From Lingula anatina (Eukaryota; Brachiopoda; Lingulata; Lingulida; Lingulidae): a DNA stretch of 39,195 nt. The DNA is taken from the NCBI RefSeq assembly GCF_001039355.2, contig NW_019775336.1, positions 120,984 through 160,178 on the forward strand, read 5' to 3'. Under the pieces are notes generated by a model that searched no databases, was not told where the DNA came from, and was given only the letters and a program-made list of their open reading frames with translations. A program made the translations under genes and the position numbers. Below are positions 20,567-31,084 of the stretch, in pieces (position 1 is the stretch's first letter; each line of letters begins with the position of its first letter).

Positions 20567-20586
20567 TGACGTCTTTGGCTATAAAG
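20567..20586 (+). promoter_or_regulatory. Core promoter of SRCR copy 5 (TGACGTCT + TATA box)
   Basis: TGACGTCT at 20567-20574 and TATAAAG at 20580-20586, the latter 101 bp before the ATG. Spacing between the two is the same as in copies 3 and 6. Confidence 0.6.
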
Positions 20587-20680
20587 ATTCATGATATCGT
20601 ATTTTATAACATTTCCATATGTGGATCATCTTTGAAGTCAAGCTAGTATTTTCTAGATTGATTCCACATGGGTTTTTAAA

Positions 20681-22043
20681 ATGACGGGGAACGTAATTTT
20701 TGCGGTAGCGGTTACCATGTTGAGTGTTTTAAACGCTCAAAAAGTTGTAATGACGAATTCAACGTATCCTGTTCCAACGCAGAACGTCAAGAATTACATT
20801 GGCGCCGATGGCTTGGCGGCTTGGGTAAAAACCTGGCTAGGCGTGCTAAGTCGTGAGGCTTACACTGCCAAAGTCAGGGATGAAAACTTAACCGCTGAAG
20901 TTGAAGAGCTACAACGATCCGATAACAGCTTTAATAAAACTCTTCATGACGTTCAACAGAAAGTAAACAATGGGATACAATCCGTCGCCTCTACCCAAGC
21001 AGAAAAAGTGGCGCTAACTAATCAGGTAGCAACACTGAAGCAGCAGCTGCAACAGCTGAAGGATTCCTCACAAAAAGAGAGGGTACTGATGAGGAGCGAA
21101 ATGCAGAGCCTTGAGCTGCAATTACAGCAGCAGCTCAAGTTGGTGCAACAAACATCCAATAGTCTGAATCAAATGCTTGTAGGTGCGTTACTTTTAAAAT
21201 TCACCATTCACGCTTATTTTTTGTAGAAAAATGCAATTAATTACGTTGCTTTACGCGCTTTTTTTAATTGCTCTAAATAGTTTTCAATAAAGTGTGTTCT
21301 TTCCACATCAGTTTGGAAACGAGCACGAACTTAGGTCTTTGACATGTAGCTTAAACAGTCTGTACTTTGAGGCATGATTCTGAGGATAACATTGGTATTA
21401 ACAACGCACATCGTATAAAAAAATGAGAAAAAATGAATTAAAGTAAAAAAAATAATTATGCAGGCCCGTAGCCAGGAGGGTTCCGTGGGTTCGAAAGAAC
21501 CCCTTCTTTTTGCCAGGAAAAGGTCCCCTCTCGATAAAATTTTATCTAGGTACATTAATAAGGTTTCATGGTAAAAGCTAGCTACGGTTAAGTTTTGAGA
21601 AAAAAATTAACACTTAAATGACCTTTATAAAATCCCATTAAAGTTACTGCTACTGGTACTTTTTCTATACTCAGAATTAATTATTGACTAATTTTGCTTC
21701 AGTGCCCATACGTTTGGTGAATGGAGGCTATCCATATAAGGGCAGAGTTGAGGTTTTCTACAACGGTGAATGGGGAACTGTCTGCGATGACATGTTTGAC
21801 GTCAATGATGCTAAGGTTGTGTGCAGACAATTAGGGTATCCGAGCAAAGACCCACTCGTGCGCCGATTCGGATCAGGTACGGGCAAGATATGGATTGATG
21901 ATTTACGATGCGTTGGGAACGAAAATCACATTAGATTGTGTAAGCACAATGGTTGGGGCATAGAGAACTGCGGTCACGGCGAAGATGTTGGCGTGGAATG
22001 CACTGATATCCCCCCCGAGCCCATACCCACGCCAGGCAAATAA
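20681..22043 (+). CDS. SRCR copy 5: secreted coiled-coil SRCR protein (type A)
   Basis: Exons 20681-21182 and 21703-22043 with a phase-1 intron, giving 280 residues. The signal peptide [11 protein letters not shown]...VLNA resembles copies 3, 4 and 6, but the following VVMTNSTYP and AEVEELQRS resemble copy 2. It also has private residues (SREAYTAKVRDE). The exon is therefore a mosaic. The coiled coil ends in the alpha form (QKERVLMRSE, QQLKLVQQT). The type A SRCR shows [39 protein letters not shown] and VEC, six cysteines, with a Pro-rich tail ending PIPTPGK. The DD pair and NENH Glu are kept. Complete promoter, introns and 3' module make this the best-preserved unit of the array. Function is inferred from SRCR and collectin-like coiled-coil scavenger receptors. 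Confidence 0.85.
21183..21702 (+). other. Intron of SRCR copy 5
   Basis: Shares the ALLLKFTIHAYFL read-through frame and AATAAA (21286-21291) followed by GTGTGTTCTTT. The intronic MITE (21461-21587) has lost part of its interior relative to copies 2 and 4. Confidence 0.45.
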
Positions 22044-23751
22044 ACTGAATGTTTACACATCATTCAAGAGAGACCAACTACTGGTACAGCAAAAATGTTG
22101 TGGGGAGAAGGGAAGAATGAGAAACACAATATGTTTGTTTTAGTGTTAGTCACTAAGATATTTTATGAATTTAAAATACTGAGCACTTCCCAGTGAGTGT
22201 TTAAATTTTAAATGTTATTTGTACTGTAAAGTAAAAAGATATTAAAGACTGTACTCCTTACAGCGACAGGGTTGTTTTGCGCAAAACGACAATGATTTGA
22301 GATTGCCACCGTTAGCCATATTTTCATTTCCACATTTTTGAGCTCGGTCAGCAAAGTATTTTTTTATAACATGATTAAATGATATTATCGAAATAAATGT
22401 GATGGGATGAAAAAAACGTGGAGAGGGGAGCATGAGAACAGTTCAAATGTAAGCCTGCGCTACACAAATACGCGTTCGGTTATGCTTATCGCAGTTCCAC
22501 AATGTTTCGGGAGTAGGAGAGGGGGAGACGATGCGGGGACGGTGCTGTGCCAAGACAAAATGTATACGCGAGGAAGTCCCCGATACAGATAAATGGAAAC
22601 TTAAACGTGTACTATTTATCTTGGCTAAGCCAACACGGGAGTCACGAACGGAAATGGAATCATGTGCTTGAAATAATAATTTTGACTAGTTGAATTATAG
22701 TTCTTAAACCGTACCAAATGGCATTGTTCGCCTCCCTTCAGCGGGCCCCGAACCCAACGCCGCGGGGGGTAGGGGAAGAAGGGTTAGCTTCGCATCCGCG
22801 GACCCCCCTCCTTCAAATAATCCTGGATCCGTCCCTGAGAACTGATTACTTAGTGCGATTTCAAAGGAATCTTAGTGTGATTTCAAAGGAATTCGGGTCG
22901 TCATATAAAATTTTTGAATAAGTTTCATAGTCTTTGGCACAGACCTGCATTCATTAAGTGCTGACTAGTTCATTTGTTTTTCCGTTAACAGAATGCTAAT
23001 GGACACAGTTAAAGGATAATCACTCACCACGAAGTCTCAACCACCAGTGTGCCTTTTCTCACTTAGCACAATCTGCCCTTTTAATCACACTCCATTCACT
23101 AGCAGAAAAAAAAATCACTTCACATACCAACATCTCACTCTCATTAAATTAACCATAATTCTACATTTTTTACCATTTTTGGTCTTTTGGGGGTCAATTC
23201 AGTTATGTTGGTTAAAATTGCTATGATTATGCTATGACTGTTGACTGATAATTTGGGACATTCAAACAAAATTTTATTTTAATTGAACTTCGGCTTATTG
23301 CATGCTCTGTGCAATTAAGTTAATATTACTTAAAATTTCTTAATATTACTTAAAACAGCTGTGCAAGCATTTATTTGACATTGAAAAAATGAACAAATCC
23401 GGCATTCCAAAGGAGAAGGGGACAAGTGAAAGAAAATCAAAAAGAAAGATAACATTCAGGGTTGATTATGTTGCTTGTCAGGTAGTTTCACACGAAAAAA
23501 AAAAGCTGTGAATGTAATGATTCTAAATAATACTTTGTTTCGAAATGTTTTTTGAAAGAAAGTTGACTTGCGCTTTTCCAGCCAAAATGTAAAGTCTACT
23601 GAAGATATCTATATGGAATTTAGACTTAAGATGAATATATTAATATTATTTTATATAAGAAGCATTAACTACATGTATATTTTTCAGCAAATAAATAATC
23701 ATCACATTTACATAGACAAATAATTGTATGCTCATATAGGCATATATATTA

Positions 23752-24000
23752 GCGGAAGATCCTCGGCAGGAGATCGTTCGCAATCCGAGCGAGACGAAAA
23801 GGCAATTTTGATATTTGTTTCAAAGGACTTCGTTCGCGGAAGATCGTCAGCGGGAGTCGTTCGCCATCCGAGAGAGACGAGAAGGCAATTTTCATATATT
23901 CAGCGGGAGAGCGTTCACGATGTAAGAAAGAATTAATAGAATGCAATTTTCATATTAGTTCAAGGGACCTGGGGACTTCGTTCGCGGAAGATCGTCATTA
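23752..24000. repeat. Minisatellite-like GCGGAAGATC / GTTCGC repeat, long allele
   Basis: Three imperfect units: GGAGATCGTTCGC at about 23769, GGGAGTCGTTCGCC at about 23852 and GGGAGAGCGTTCACG at about 23904. Each is followed by a GGCAATTTT or GCAATTTT ATAT block. One unit more than at 18892-19055. Confidence 0.6.
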
Positions 24001-25206
24001 CCGATTATTTTAACCCCCTCCCCTTTGCTGTGGCGGATTTAGTGGGGAGTTTTGACAATTTCGTCATGCCCAGGAGTCGGGGAAACGTAATTTTGAAAAT
24101 TCGTCGGATTTACGCAATTTAAAATATTGATTAACTTTTAAGCGACGAAAATTTCAAGTTTTTACCGTATACACTGGAATAACTAAAATAAAAGGGGGGA
24201 ATTGCCCATAGCAATCATAAAATAAAATATAATCAACAGCGAATAATCTGCATAAAGGTCTCCTTGTCAGTTTGGATTGCCATTCAGAGGTTACTATACC
24301 CACTAAATGGGGTACCTGTAGCATTAGTACTAGTGAGTGTCAATGCATGCATTTTAGACGAACTTAGGATAGGCATACATGTATTTAAAATAGGCATATG
24401 TATGACGAACCTTATACCTACAACTGCCAAAACGGGTTTGCCTTATCAAGTAACGAGTGGTGTTTACAATAAAAAAATACAAAGGCATGCTTCAAAATCG
24501 AAATAAGAACATGGCGAGAATAGTTAAGTTATGTTGATTGATAAGCCGGTTAAGTACAATACATTTAGGATTCTGGGTTTATTAGATGCCGTGATTTTCA
24601 AAAGTTATAAATGAAAGAGTGACGTTTTTGATGGAAACAATTAATGATAACTTGTCGGTTCTAGCGCATTAAAAATCCTATATGACCTACATGTAATAAT
24701 GCTTTTACAATATTGATCACAATGATTAATCTATGATGAAAACCTGTGATGTACACAGCCTGGGTTACACAATACTGTCAGTTATACATTTCTTACATGG
24801 AGAAATACAGATAGGGTCGTAATATGATTTATTACTCCATAACAAACAGGTTTAATCCGCGAGTAATCTTGCCCCCCCCCCCCCAAAAAAAAAAAAAAAA
24901 TGGAAATAAAATGACTAAAATTAATCTGAATACATTTTCGTAGCTGTCCATGCATCTCTCTGTGTGTAAGCCATTTCGACTAATTTCAACTAATTCATCA
25001 TGATTGTTATTTGGGCTTGTGTTTCGATCTTTCTCACGATTTCAGTTTGAGATTTTAAAAAATTATCCCAACATAAATAGACGAATGAAATTAATTTCTT
25101 GATTATCAGTTAAAATTTAATACCTTGCACGTATTTCTGAAAGCGAGGCCAAACAACATAAATCAATTTCTCAGTCACTAAGGTGCGCGCTGTATCCAGT
25201 TTTTAT

Positions 25207-25298
25207 CACCCTGAGTTTCAGGGATGGCTGGACACTAAAATGTAATACCTACATGCTTCGGAAGGCAAGGTGTCCTGTGATATAAGAAACTCAGGGTA
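25207..25298. promoter_or_regulatory. Conserved foldback in the SRCR copy 6 promoter
   Basis: Same CACCCTGAGTTTC / GAAACTCAGGGTA inverted repeat as in copies 3 and 5, with one end mismatch. Confidence 0.5.
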
Positions 25299-25529
25299 AG
25301 TTTGGCAGACGATCTAACAGACATGTTGCAGTTCGTAGTTTATCAAGAGCCAATCATGCACTAATTACTGCATAACTATGAAAACATAAACATGGTATTT
25401 GAAATGTGTCAGCTCTGTGTGGAAATTCCATACACACGCGACTTATCCTTGGATAGACAACAAAATTAATTTTGGATTATCAGATAAAAGACAACACCGT
25501 TGTCCTACAGTTGGTGTCTTAGGGGTACA

Positions 25530-25549
25530 TGACGTCTTTGGCTATAAAG
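25530..25549 (+). promoter_or_regulatory. Core promoter of SRCR copy 6 (TGACGTCT + TATA box)
   Basis: TGACGTCT (25530-25537) and TATAAAG (25543-25549), the latter 111 bp before the ATG at 25654. Confidence 0.6.
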
Positions 25550-25653
25550 ATTCATGATATAGTATTTTATTACATTTCCATACGTACCGTATGTGGATCA
25601 TCTTTGAAGTCAAGCTAGTATTTTCTAGATTGATTCTGCTTGGGTTATTTAAA

Positions 25654-26065
25654 ATGACGGGGAACGTAATTTTTGCGGTAGCGGTTACCATGTTGAGTGT
25701 TTTAAACGCTCAAAAAGTTGTAACGCCGAGTCCAACATATCCTCTCCCAACGCAGAAAGTTAACAACTACATTGGCGCCGATGGCTTGGCGGCATGGGTA
25801 AAAGCCTGGTTAGGTGTACTAAGTAAAGAGATGTTCACTGCCAGAATCAAGGATGCAAGCCTGACTGCTGAAGTTAAAAAGCTACGGCAATCCGATAACA
25901 GCTTTAATAAAACTCTTCATGACGTTCAACAGAAAGTAAACAATGGGATACAATCCGTCGGCTCTACCCAAGCAGAAAAGGTGGCGCTAACAAACCAGGT
26001 GACAACACTGAAGCAGCAGCTGCAACAGTTGAAAGATTCTTCACAAAGAGAGAGGACATTGCTGA
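25654..26065 (+). CDS. SRCR copy 6: exon 1 fragment cut by an assembly join
   Basis: The ATG at 25654 is chosen over the in-frame one at 25591 because it starts the signal peptide and matches the other copies. The sequence encodes the signal peptide ([11 protein letters not shown]), [27 protein letters not shown] and most of the coiled coil up to QRERTLL, the beta form. It stops at the N (26066). It is nearly identical to copy 3, including the promoter, so the missing SRCR exon was probably type B. Truncation is most likely an assembly effect, not biology. Confidence 0.7.
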
Positions 26066-26066
26066 N
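26066..26066. other. Assembly join (single N) inside exon 1
   Basis: Plus-strand exon 1 of copy 6 and minus-strand exon 1 of copy 7 meet here tail to tail, both broken in the coiled coil. The two broken exons do not overlap in a way a real gene would. Confidence 0.8.
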
Positions 26067-26342
26067 CTTTTGTTGAACGTCATGAAGAGTTTTATTGAAG
26101 CTGTTATCTGATCGCTGTAGCTCTTCAACTTCAGCCGTAAGGTTTTCATCCTTGATTCTGGCAGTGTATATCTCTTGGCTTAGTACGCCCAGCCAGCTTT
26201 TTATCCAAGTCGCCAAGCCATCGGTGCCAATGTAATTCTTAACGTTCTGCTTTGGAACAGGATACGTTGAATTGGCCATCACATCTTTCTTTAAAACACC
26301 CAGCATGGTAACCACTACCGCAAAAAAAAGGTTTCTCATCAT
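26067..26342 (-). CDS. SRCR copy 7: inverted exon 1 fragment
   Basis: Minus strand, start at 26342 (an ATGATG pair; the first aligns with the other copies). It encodes MMRNLFFAVVV, a hydrophobic leader, then [22 protein letters not shown] and the beginning of the coiled coil, broken at the N (26066). A 6-bp deletion relative to copies 2 and 8 changes LNAQKDV to LKKDV, removing the usual signal-peptidase site. It lies in the left arm of the large inverted duplication and corresponds to copy 8 in the right arm, so it may be an allele of that gene. Confidence 0.7.
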
Positions 26343-26437
26343 TTTAAATAAGCGGAGCTGGATTAAACTCCAAAGTACTTGACTTTAAAGGTGATTCGCA
26401 CAAGTGCAGAAATTTGATAAAATTGGATATCATGCAC

Positions 26438-26462
26438 CTTTATAGCCTAACCTAAGACGTCA
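26438..26462 (-). promoter_or_regulatory. Core promoter of SRCR copy 7
   Basis: On the minus strand TGACGTCT (26455-26462) precedes TATAAAG (26438-26444), 102 bp before the ATG at 26342. It is identical in layout to copy 8. Confidence 0.55.
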
Positions 26463-27589
26463 TGTACCTGTAGGACCCCGCCTATAAGATTGTGCGCACA
26501 GTGTTCTCTTTTATCTGGCAATACACCCTTAATTTCATATATCACTGGACACCTTGCCTACCGAAGCATGTAGGTAATACAGTTTAGTGTCCATTCACCC
26601 TTGACACTCTGGGTCATAAAAATGAAATACACCGCGCTCCTTAGCGGCCAAGAAACTGATTTATGTTGTTTGACCTCGATTTGAGAAATATGTACAAAGT
26701 ATTATATTTTAACTGATAATCCAGAAATTAATTTCATTTGTCTATTCATGTTGTGGTAATTTTTTTAATCTCAAGCTGAAAACACGAGAAAGATCGAAAC
26801 ACAAGCCCAAAATTTAATAACAATCATGATGAATTTGTTTACTTATTGAAATGGCTTACGCAAAGAGAGATGGACAGCTACGAAAATGAATTAAGATAAA
26901 TTCTATTTAATCATTTTTATTTACTTTAATTGGGGTGTGGGGGGTCAAATTATTGCCGATAGGTGTCTTTACCTATAAGTTGCCTAGCGCAGATTACACG
27001 CGGCTATTACGACTAACGACGGTCACATTAAGCCTATTTGCTATGGGGCAATGAATCAACGACCTTATCTGTATTACCTGATGTTAGAACTGGCAGTAAT
27101 GTGTATAGCCTAGGCCTTGTAAAAGTTTTCGTCATAGATTAATCATTGTAATCAATATTGTAAAAGCATTATTACATGTAGCCCATGCAGGCTTTTTATG
27201 TACAGGTACATGTTTGAAGATTATCATTGTTTCCATAAACAAACGTTATTCTTACTTTCTTGTATTTATAACTTTTAAACATCATAGACAACATGGCATC
27301 AATGATTCCAGAATCCTAAATGTACGCTCCTTGTACTGCTTTTTATTACAGATACCGTGTCTAACATGATGAATGGTTAAAAAAAAAAATACAAAATAGT
27401 GGTGAAAATATACACATTTTATACCATTTAGTAAAATTTATAAGAGGTACCCCCTCAAATCCACTGTTTCACTGTGACTTCTACAGATGTAAAGCAATGT
27501 TTATTAAATTGAAAAGATGCCATCAAATGTCACCAAATTCACACACAATTAGCATTAGGGTGTGCTCGTTAAAGGTCACGTGCCTAACA

Positions 27590-27940
27590 GCGTGTGCGTC
27601 TACCGTATACTGCAATTATCTGCTGTAGACGGCGCGACAAGTCTTCAACACGGGTAACAATTCTGTTTTGTGGGATATTGTCCCATTCTTCTTAAACAAG
27701 TTGGGGGAGTTGGTCCATGTGTTTATGGGGTTGGTTCTCCTTTTCATTGCACACTCCAATTCATGTTACAGTTGATTAGTAAATTTAATATCAGGGCTCA
27801 AAGATGGTGGTTCCATCCTTAGAGCAATGTGTTTCTACAACAAACCACTTGCCAGGCGCGAGGTGTGAGCAAGTGTGCAGTCATGATGAAGTCTGGAGTT
27901 AACCCCAAAGTCTGTTCTTGAAGATGGTGTGAGATATCAG
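27590..27940 (-). pseudogene. Decayed Tc1/mariner-type transposase, left arm
   Basis: Inverted counterpart of the remnant at 32395-32815. Translating the minus strand with frame changes gives AHTSRLASGLL, a degenerate SPDxxxTNP (family SPDxNPIEH) and EEWDNIPQ-like blocks. It is riddled with stops and indels. Confidence 0.5.
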
Positions 27941-27945
27941 CTGAG

Positions 27946-28287
27946 AATCACTAGTGGGCTGGATTTGGTCTTAAAGTGCAATTTAAGTTCACAAGTGATC
28001 TTACACGATCTTAATCATTACAGCAGTAGTCTTAAAATGGACTGAATCTGCTTTTAAGACCAAAACTGATCTAACATCTACTTATGTGGTCAAGCAGTTT
28101 CCTCCCCTCACAGCAGGGGATACCTCCCCTCACAATAGAGAACACCTCTGCTCACAATAGGAGAATGTGTAAGGGGAGATCACTTGGCTGTCAGACAAGA
28201 AATGGTCTTACTCATGGTTTAAGATCATTTAAGACTATTTGTGAACTTAAATTGCACTTTAAGACCAAATCAAGCCCACTAGTGAAT
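27946..28287. mobile_element. CACTA-type MITE with AAT target duplication
   Basis: Element 27949-28284 (336 bp) begins CACTAGTGGGCT and ends AGCCCACTAGTG, with inverted ends matching for about 65 bp and containing repeated GGTCTTAAA / GATCTTAA words. AAT flanks both ends (27946-27948, 28285-28287). The right arm of the inverted duplication has the empty site near 32452 (GAGCATTCTCAGC on the plus strand, with one AAT equivalent). CACTA/TAGTG termini and 3-bp duplications are hallmarks of the EnSpm/CACTA group. It has no coding capacity. Confidence 0.8.
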
Positions 28288-28479
28288 GCTCCGTTCAGTG
28301 ATCCCACAGGCACCTGAACCTGGCCATCCATCACTGTAAGGAAGTCGGTTTTGATGCAGAATCAAATTATTTCTTGTATCCCATCGATGGTCCAATGAGG
28401 GTCCATAGACATGTTAAAAAATGCCTCTTGGAAAGGTGTGTGTAGGATAATATCGCCTGAGGTGTTAGATCAGTCCGCA

Positions 28480-28710
28480 TTTGGAGAACATGTGAAGCCC
28501 ATGGTATTAGTACATGTACATTGTTCCTTTTGGAACAAAACGTAACAGGGGCATTTTACTGTAACATTCTCAACAGAAATCTCACTCCATTTGCAAGAAG
28601 TGACTTCAGAGATGCTACTGGCTTCATTGTGACAACGCACTTGCTCACAGCTTTCGTCTGGCAAGTGATTTGTTGAAGAAACACAGGGCTCTGAGGATGG
28701 GACAACCGTA
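28480..28710 (+). pseudogene. Second decayed Tc1/mariner-type transposase fragment, left arm
   Basis: The plus-strand frames give NRNLTPFARSDFRDATGFI and then, shifted, CDNALAHSFRLASDLLKKH. These resemble the 'FRDxTGxIFQxDNAxxHxxR' region of Tc1-like DDE transposases around the second catalytic Asp. A frameshift separates the two parts. It is oriented opposite to the 27590-27940 fragment. Confidence 0.5.
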
Positions 28711-29682
28711 TATCTCTTAAGAAATTTTAACAGAGTATAGCCATCTTTGGAGGTCACGTGGTATAAAGACAAGCTCAGAGATCAGAATTATAGCTATAAC
28801 TGCCATTTTTGTGGTAAAACAGAATATATCATATTTCTATGAGTTATTCACAATGTTTTTATTGTGAAGTATAGATCTCATACGAAGATGACATGTCAAG
28901 AAAAGGTACAGTTTGAAAATGTAGACTGTAAGAAAAATGAGGCATTTAAAAATAGCTAAATACTAAATACAGAAAATAGTGTGGTTGAAAAGGTGCAAGC
29001 CAACTTGCTTTGAAAAGAGGTTTCTAGACAAAGTATTATCAAGAATCATTACATTCACAACTGCTACTGTGTGAAACTACCTGACAAGCAATATAATTAA
29101 CCCTGAATTTTCTAATTAATATTTATTTTCTTTCAGTTGTTCCCTTCCCCATTATAATGTTGATTTTTGTTTATTTTTTCAATGGCAAATAAATGCTTGC
29201 GCAGCTGTTTTAATTAGTAGCAATTTAAGTGCAGTGAACTGAGTGCATGCAATGAGCCAAAGTTCAATGAAAAATAAAAAAAAATTGTCACGTTTTAATT
29301 AGTTTCACAGTGTCACATTTGATGTTGGTTTGAATGCAACAAGGAGTTCTATCAGTTCCAAGTTCTGATGGAACTCCTTGAATACACCAAATTACCAGAC
29401 AACAGTCATGGCGTAAGCATAGCAATTTCAACTTAAAACTGACTTCTGAATAACAACATTAAACGAGCTAGTCCTACGGTTTATTAGGGGCAGATTGTGT
29501 TAGGTGAGAAAAAGCACACTTGTGGTTGAGACCACGTACAGGGGTAGTGAGTAATGTGTTCTTCATTCTGATATCTCTCTAGTTCAAAGAAAATCAAATA
29601 AACTAACCCGCACTTTACAATGTGTATCCTTTACATTGTACAACATATGATAAGACCCTATTCATTTGAAATTATAACTGGT
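28711..29682. other. Non-coding stretch of the left arm
   Basis: No gene is seen. It contains a copy of the unknown repeat (about 29000-29640, minus orientation) and a 41-bp hairpin insert at 29340-29380. Confidence 0.5.
29340..29380. repeat. 41-bp hairpin insert
   Basis: Arms of 16 bp (CAAGGAGTTCTATCAG / CTGATGGAACTCCTTG, one mismatch) around a 9-nt loop. It is also found at 31363-31403 and 36943-36983, but absent from the related repeat copies near 18385 and 23255. Confidence 0.75.
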
Positions 29683-29825
29683 TGTATTTAAAGAATATGG
29701 GGTTTAAATTGGGGAATAGTGTGTACTTGTGGACAGATGGGGAGCCAGTGAATGATATCTTGATACGCCACTTTATAATGGCTGCTGAGGAAAACTCACT
29801 GCGATAGAAGAATTTGCCTAAGTAG
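29683..29825 (+). pseudogene. 3' fragment of a TMEM70-family-like gene, left arm
   Basis: Translates as YLKNMGFK, a diverged YLWTDG block, ENSLR, stop, KNLPK, stop. This lines up with the last ~46 residues of the minus-strand gene at 5692-6702 (FKVRNRIYLWTDG...ENSLQKKNSPK), and similarity continues into the 3' UTR. A premature TAG falls after ENSLR. Homology stops abruptly upstream of residue 291, so only the gene end was duplicated or survives. Confidence 0.7.
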
Positions 29826-30362
29826 GGAATTGTGTCTGCCTGAAAGTCCGAGCCTTGATAATGTGCCAAAGGCAGTGTTGACAACGATCATATATCAGAT
29901 CCTAAGAATTCAGTTTTTTTAGTTGATTTTTTGTTTTTGTTTTATCAGAAAAGCAAATATGCAAAAAGTTTTCTTATGATACATGTAATACAAAAAATAT
30001 TTTGAAAAAAATGAATGTAAGAAAATGTCATTTTAGTTACTGGGTATGAAATATTTTCAGAATAGACGGACATGTTTTTGAAGATAACAAAACTTAATTA
30101 ACACAATGCTTAGACGACTGTAGGATAACATAGGAATTCTGAAGTTCCGCGTTGTTACAGATTTATAAAAATGCCAGGTAAGTGGCAAGTTTAATTAAGG
30201 GTTGGATAGTAGGAGAAAAATATTTACCCCAGGAAAAATTGATAAGCATGTGTAATTTGCAAAGGAAAACTCTACACTTCACATTTAATAGAGTTTATAA
30301 TGAGAAAACATTTTTATCTGCGTATGTAAGTCACGTTCTCTGCGGGAAGTCTAGGAAGTACA

Positions 30363-30540
30363 CGTACATGTAAGTCACTTATCCGTGCATCTTTGGCATT
30401 GCTGCAAACGGTGCTGTCAAAACACGGTCCAGTTTTGAAACGAGTTTTTTTNAGAAAAACTCGTTTCAAAACTGGACCGTGTTTTGACAGCACCGTTTGC
30501 AGCAATGCCTAAGATGCACGGATAAGTGACTTACATGTAC
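30363..30540. repeat. Palindromic centre of the inverted duplication with N
   Basis: Sequence on both sides of the N at 30452 mirrors exactly over the first tens of bases (AACTCGTTTCAAAACTGGACC). A third, forward copy of this segment at about 36325-36480 is preceded by a TG/G-run microsatellite, suggesting each assembled piece ended at such a hard-to-sequence repeat. Confidence 0.75.
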
Positions 30541-30917
30541 GTGTACTTCCTAGACTTCCCGCAGAGAACGTGACTTACATACGCAGATAAAAATGTTGTT
30601 TCTCATTATAAACTCTATTTAATGTCAGAATGTGAAGTGTAGAGTTTTCCTTTGCAAATTACACATGCTTACCAATTTTTCCTGGGGTTAATATTTTTCT
30701 CCTACTAACCAACCCTTAATTAAGCTTGCCACTTTCCAGGCATTTTCATAAATCTGTAACAACACGGAACAAACAAAAACAAAAAACCAACTAAAAAAAA
30801 CTGAATTCTTAGGATCTGATATATGACGTTGTCAACACTGCCTTTGGCACATTATCAAGGCTCGGACTTTCAGGCTGACACATTTGTGACAATTCAAAAT
30901 GAAGTCACACCAATTCC

Positions 30918-31062
30918 CTACTTAGGCAAATTCTTCTATCGCAGTGAGTCTTCCTCAGCAGCCATTATAAAGTGGCGCATCAAGATATCATTCACTGGCT
31001 CCCCATCTGTCCACAAGTACACACTATTCCCCAATTTAAACCCCATATTCTTTAAATACAAC
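30918..31062 (-). pseudogene. 3' fragment of a TMEM70-family-like gene, right arm
   Basis: Minus-strand equivalent of 29683-29825 with the same diverged YLWTDG and ENSL blocks. It is followed by a 3' UTR-like segment matching 5585-5690 (GCACATTATCAAG, TTTCAGGC, ACACATTTGT), including about 30 bp that the left arm has lost. Confidence 0.7.
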
Positions 31063-31084
31063 CAGTTATAATTTCAAATGAATA

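Larger units (their letters stand above)
22044..25529. other. Spacer between SRCR copies 5 and 6
   Basis: No gene is recognised. It has the same order as the copy 4/5 spacer: 3' module with AATAAA near 22393, a GC-rich patch (22740-22840), the unknown repeat (22922-23620), the minisatellite-like block (23752-24000), the 5' module (24170-24870) with the empty MITE site near 24410, C/A runs (24871-24900) and the promoter foldback (25207-25298). Confidence 0.6.
26067..30451 (-). repeat. Left arm of a large inverted duplication
   Basis: The reverse complement matches 30453-34311 almost continuously: promoter and exon 1 of an SRCR gene, Tc1-like remnants, the hairpin insert, a TMEM-like gene fragment and the central AAACTCGTTTC palindrome. 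This arm is about 530 bp longer because of a CACTA-type MITE (27949-28284) and about 190 bp near 29945-30150 that the right arm lacks. Confidence 0.85.

Noticed and set aside
23752-24000. Possible CRISPR-like array because of repeated GTTCGC units
   Set aside because: Units are few, unequal and imperfect, with no spacers, in animal DNA. A degenerate minisatellite fits better.
28084-28317. 77-codon frame in the left arm
   Set aside because: It falls almost wholly inside the CACTA-type MITE and is not a gene.
28470-28772. Cys-rich minus-strand frame of 100 codons (also 31969-32375 on the plus strand)
   Set aside because: At first it looks like a secreted Cys-rich peptide, but the opposite strand reads as decayed Tc1-like transposase and the frame is broken in the other arm.
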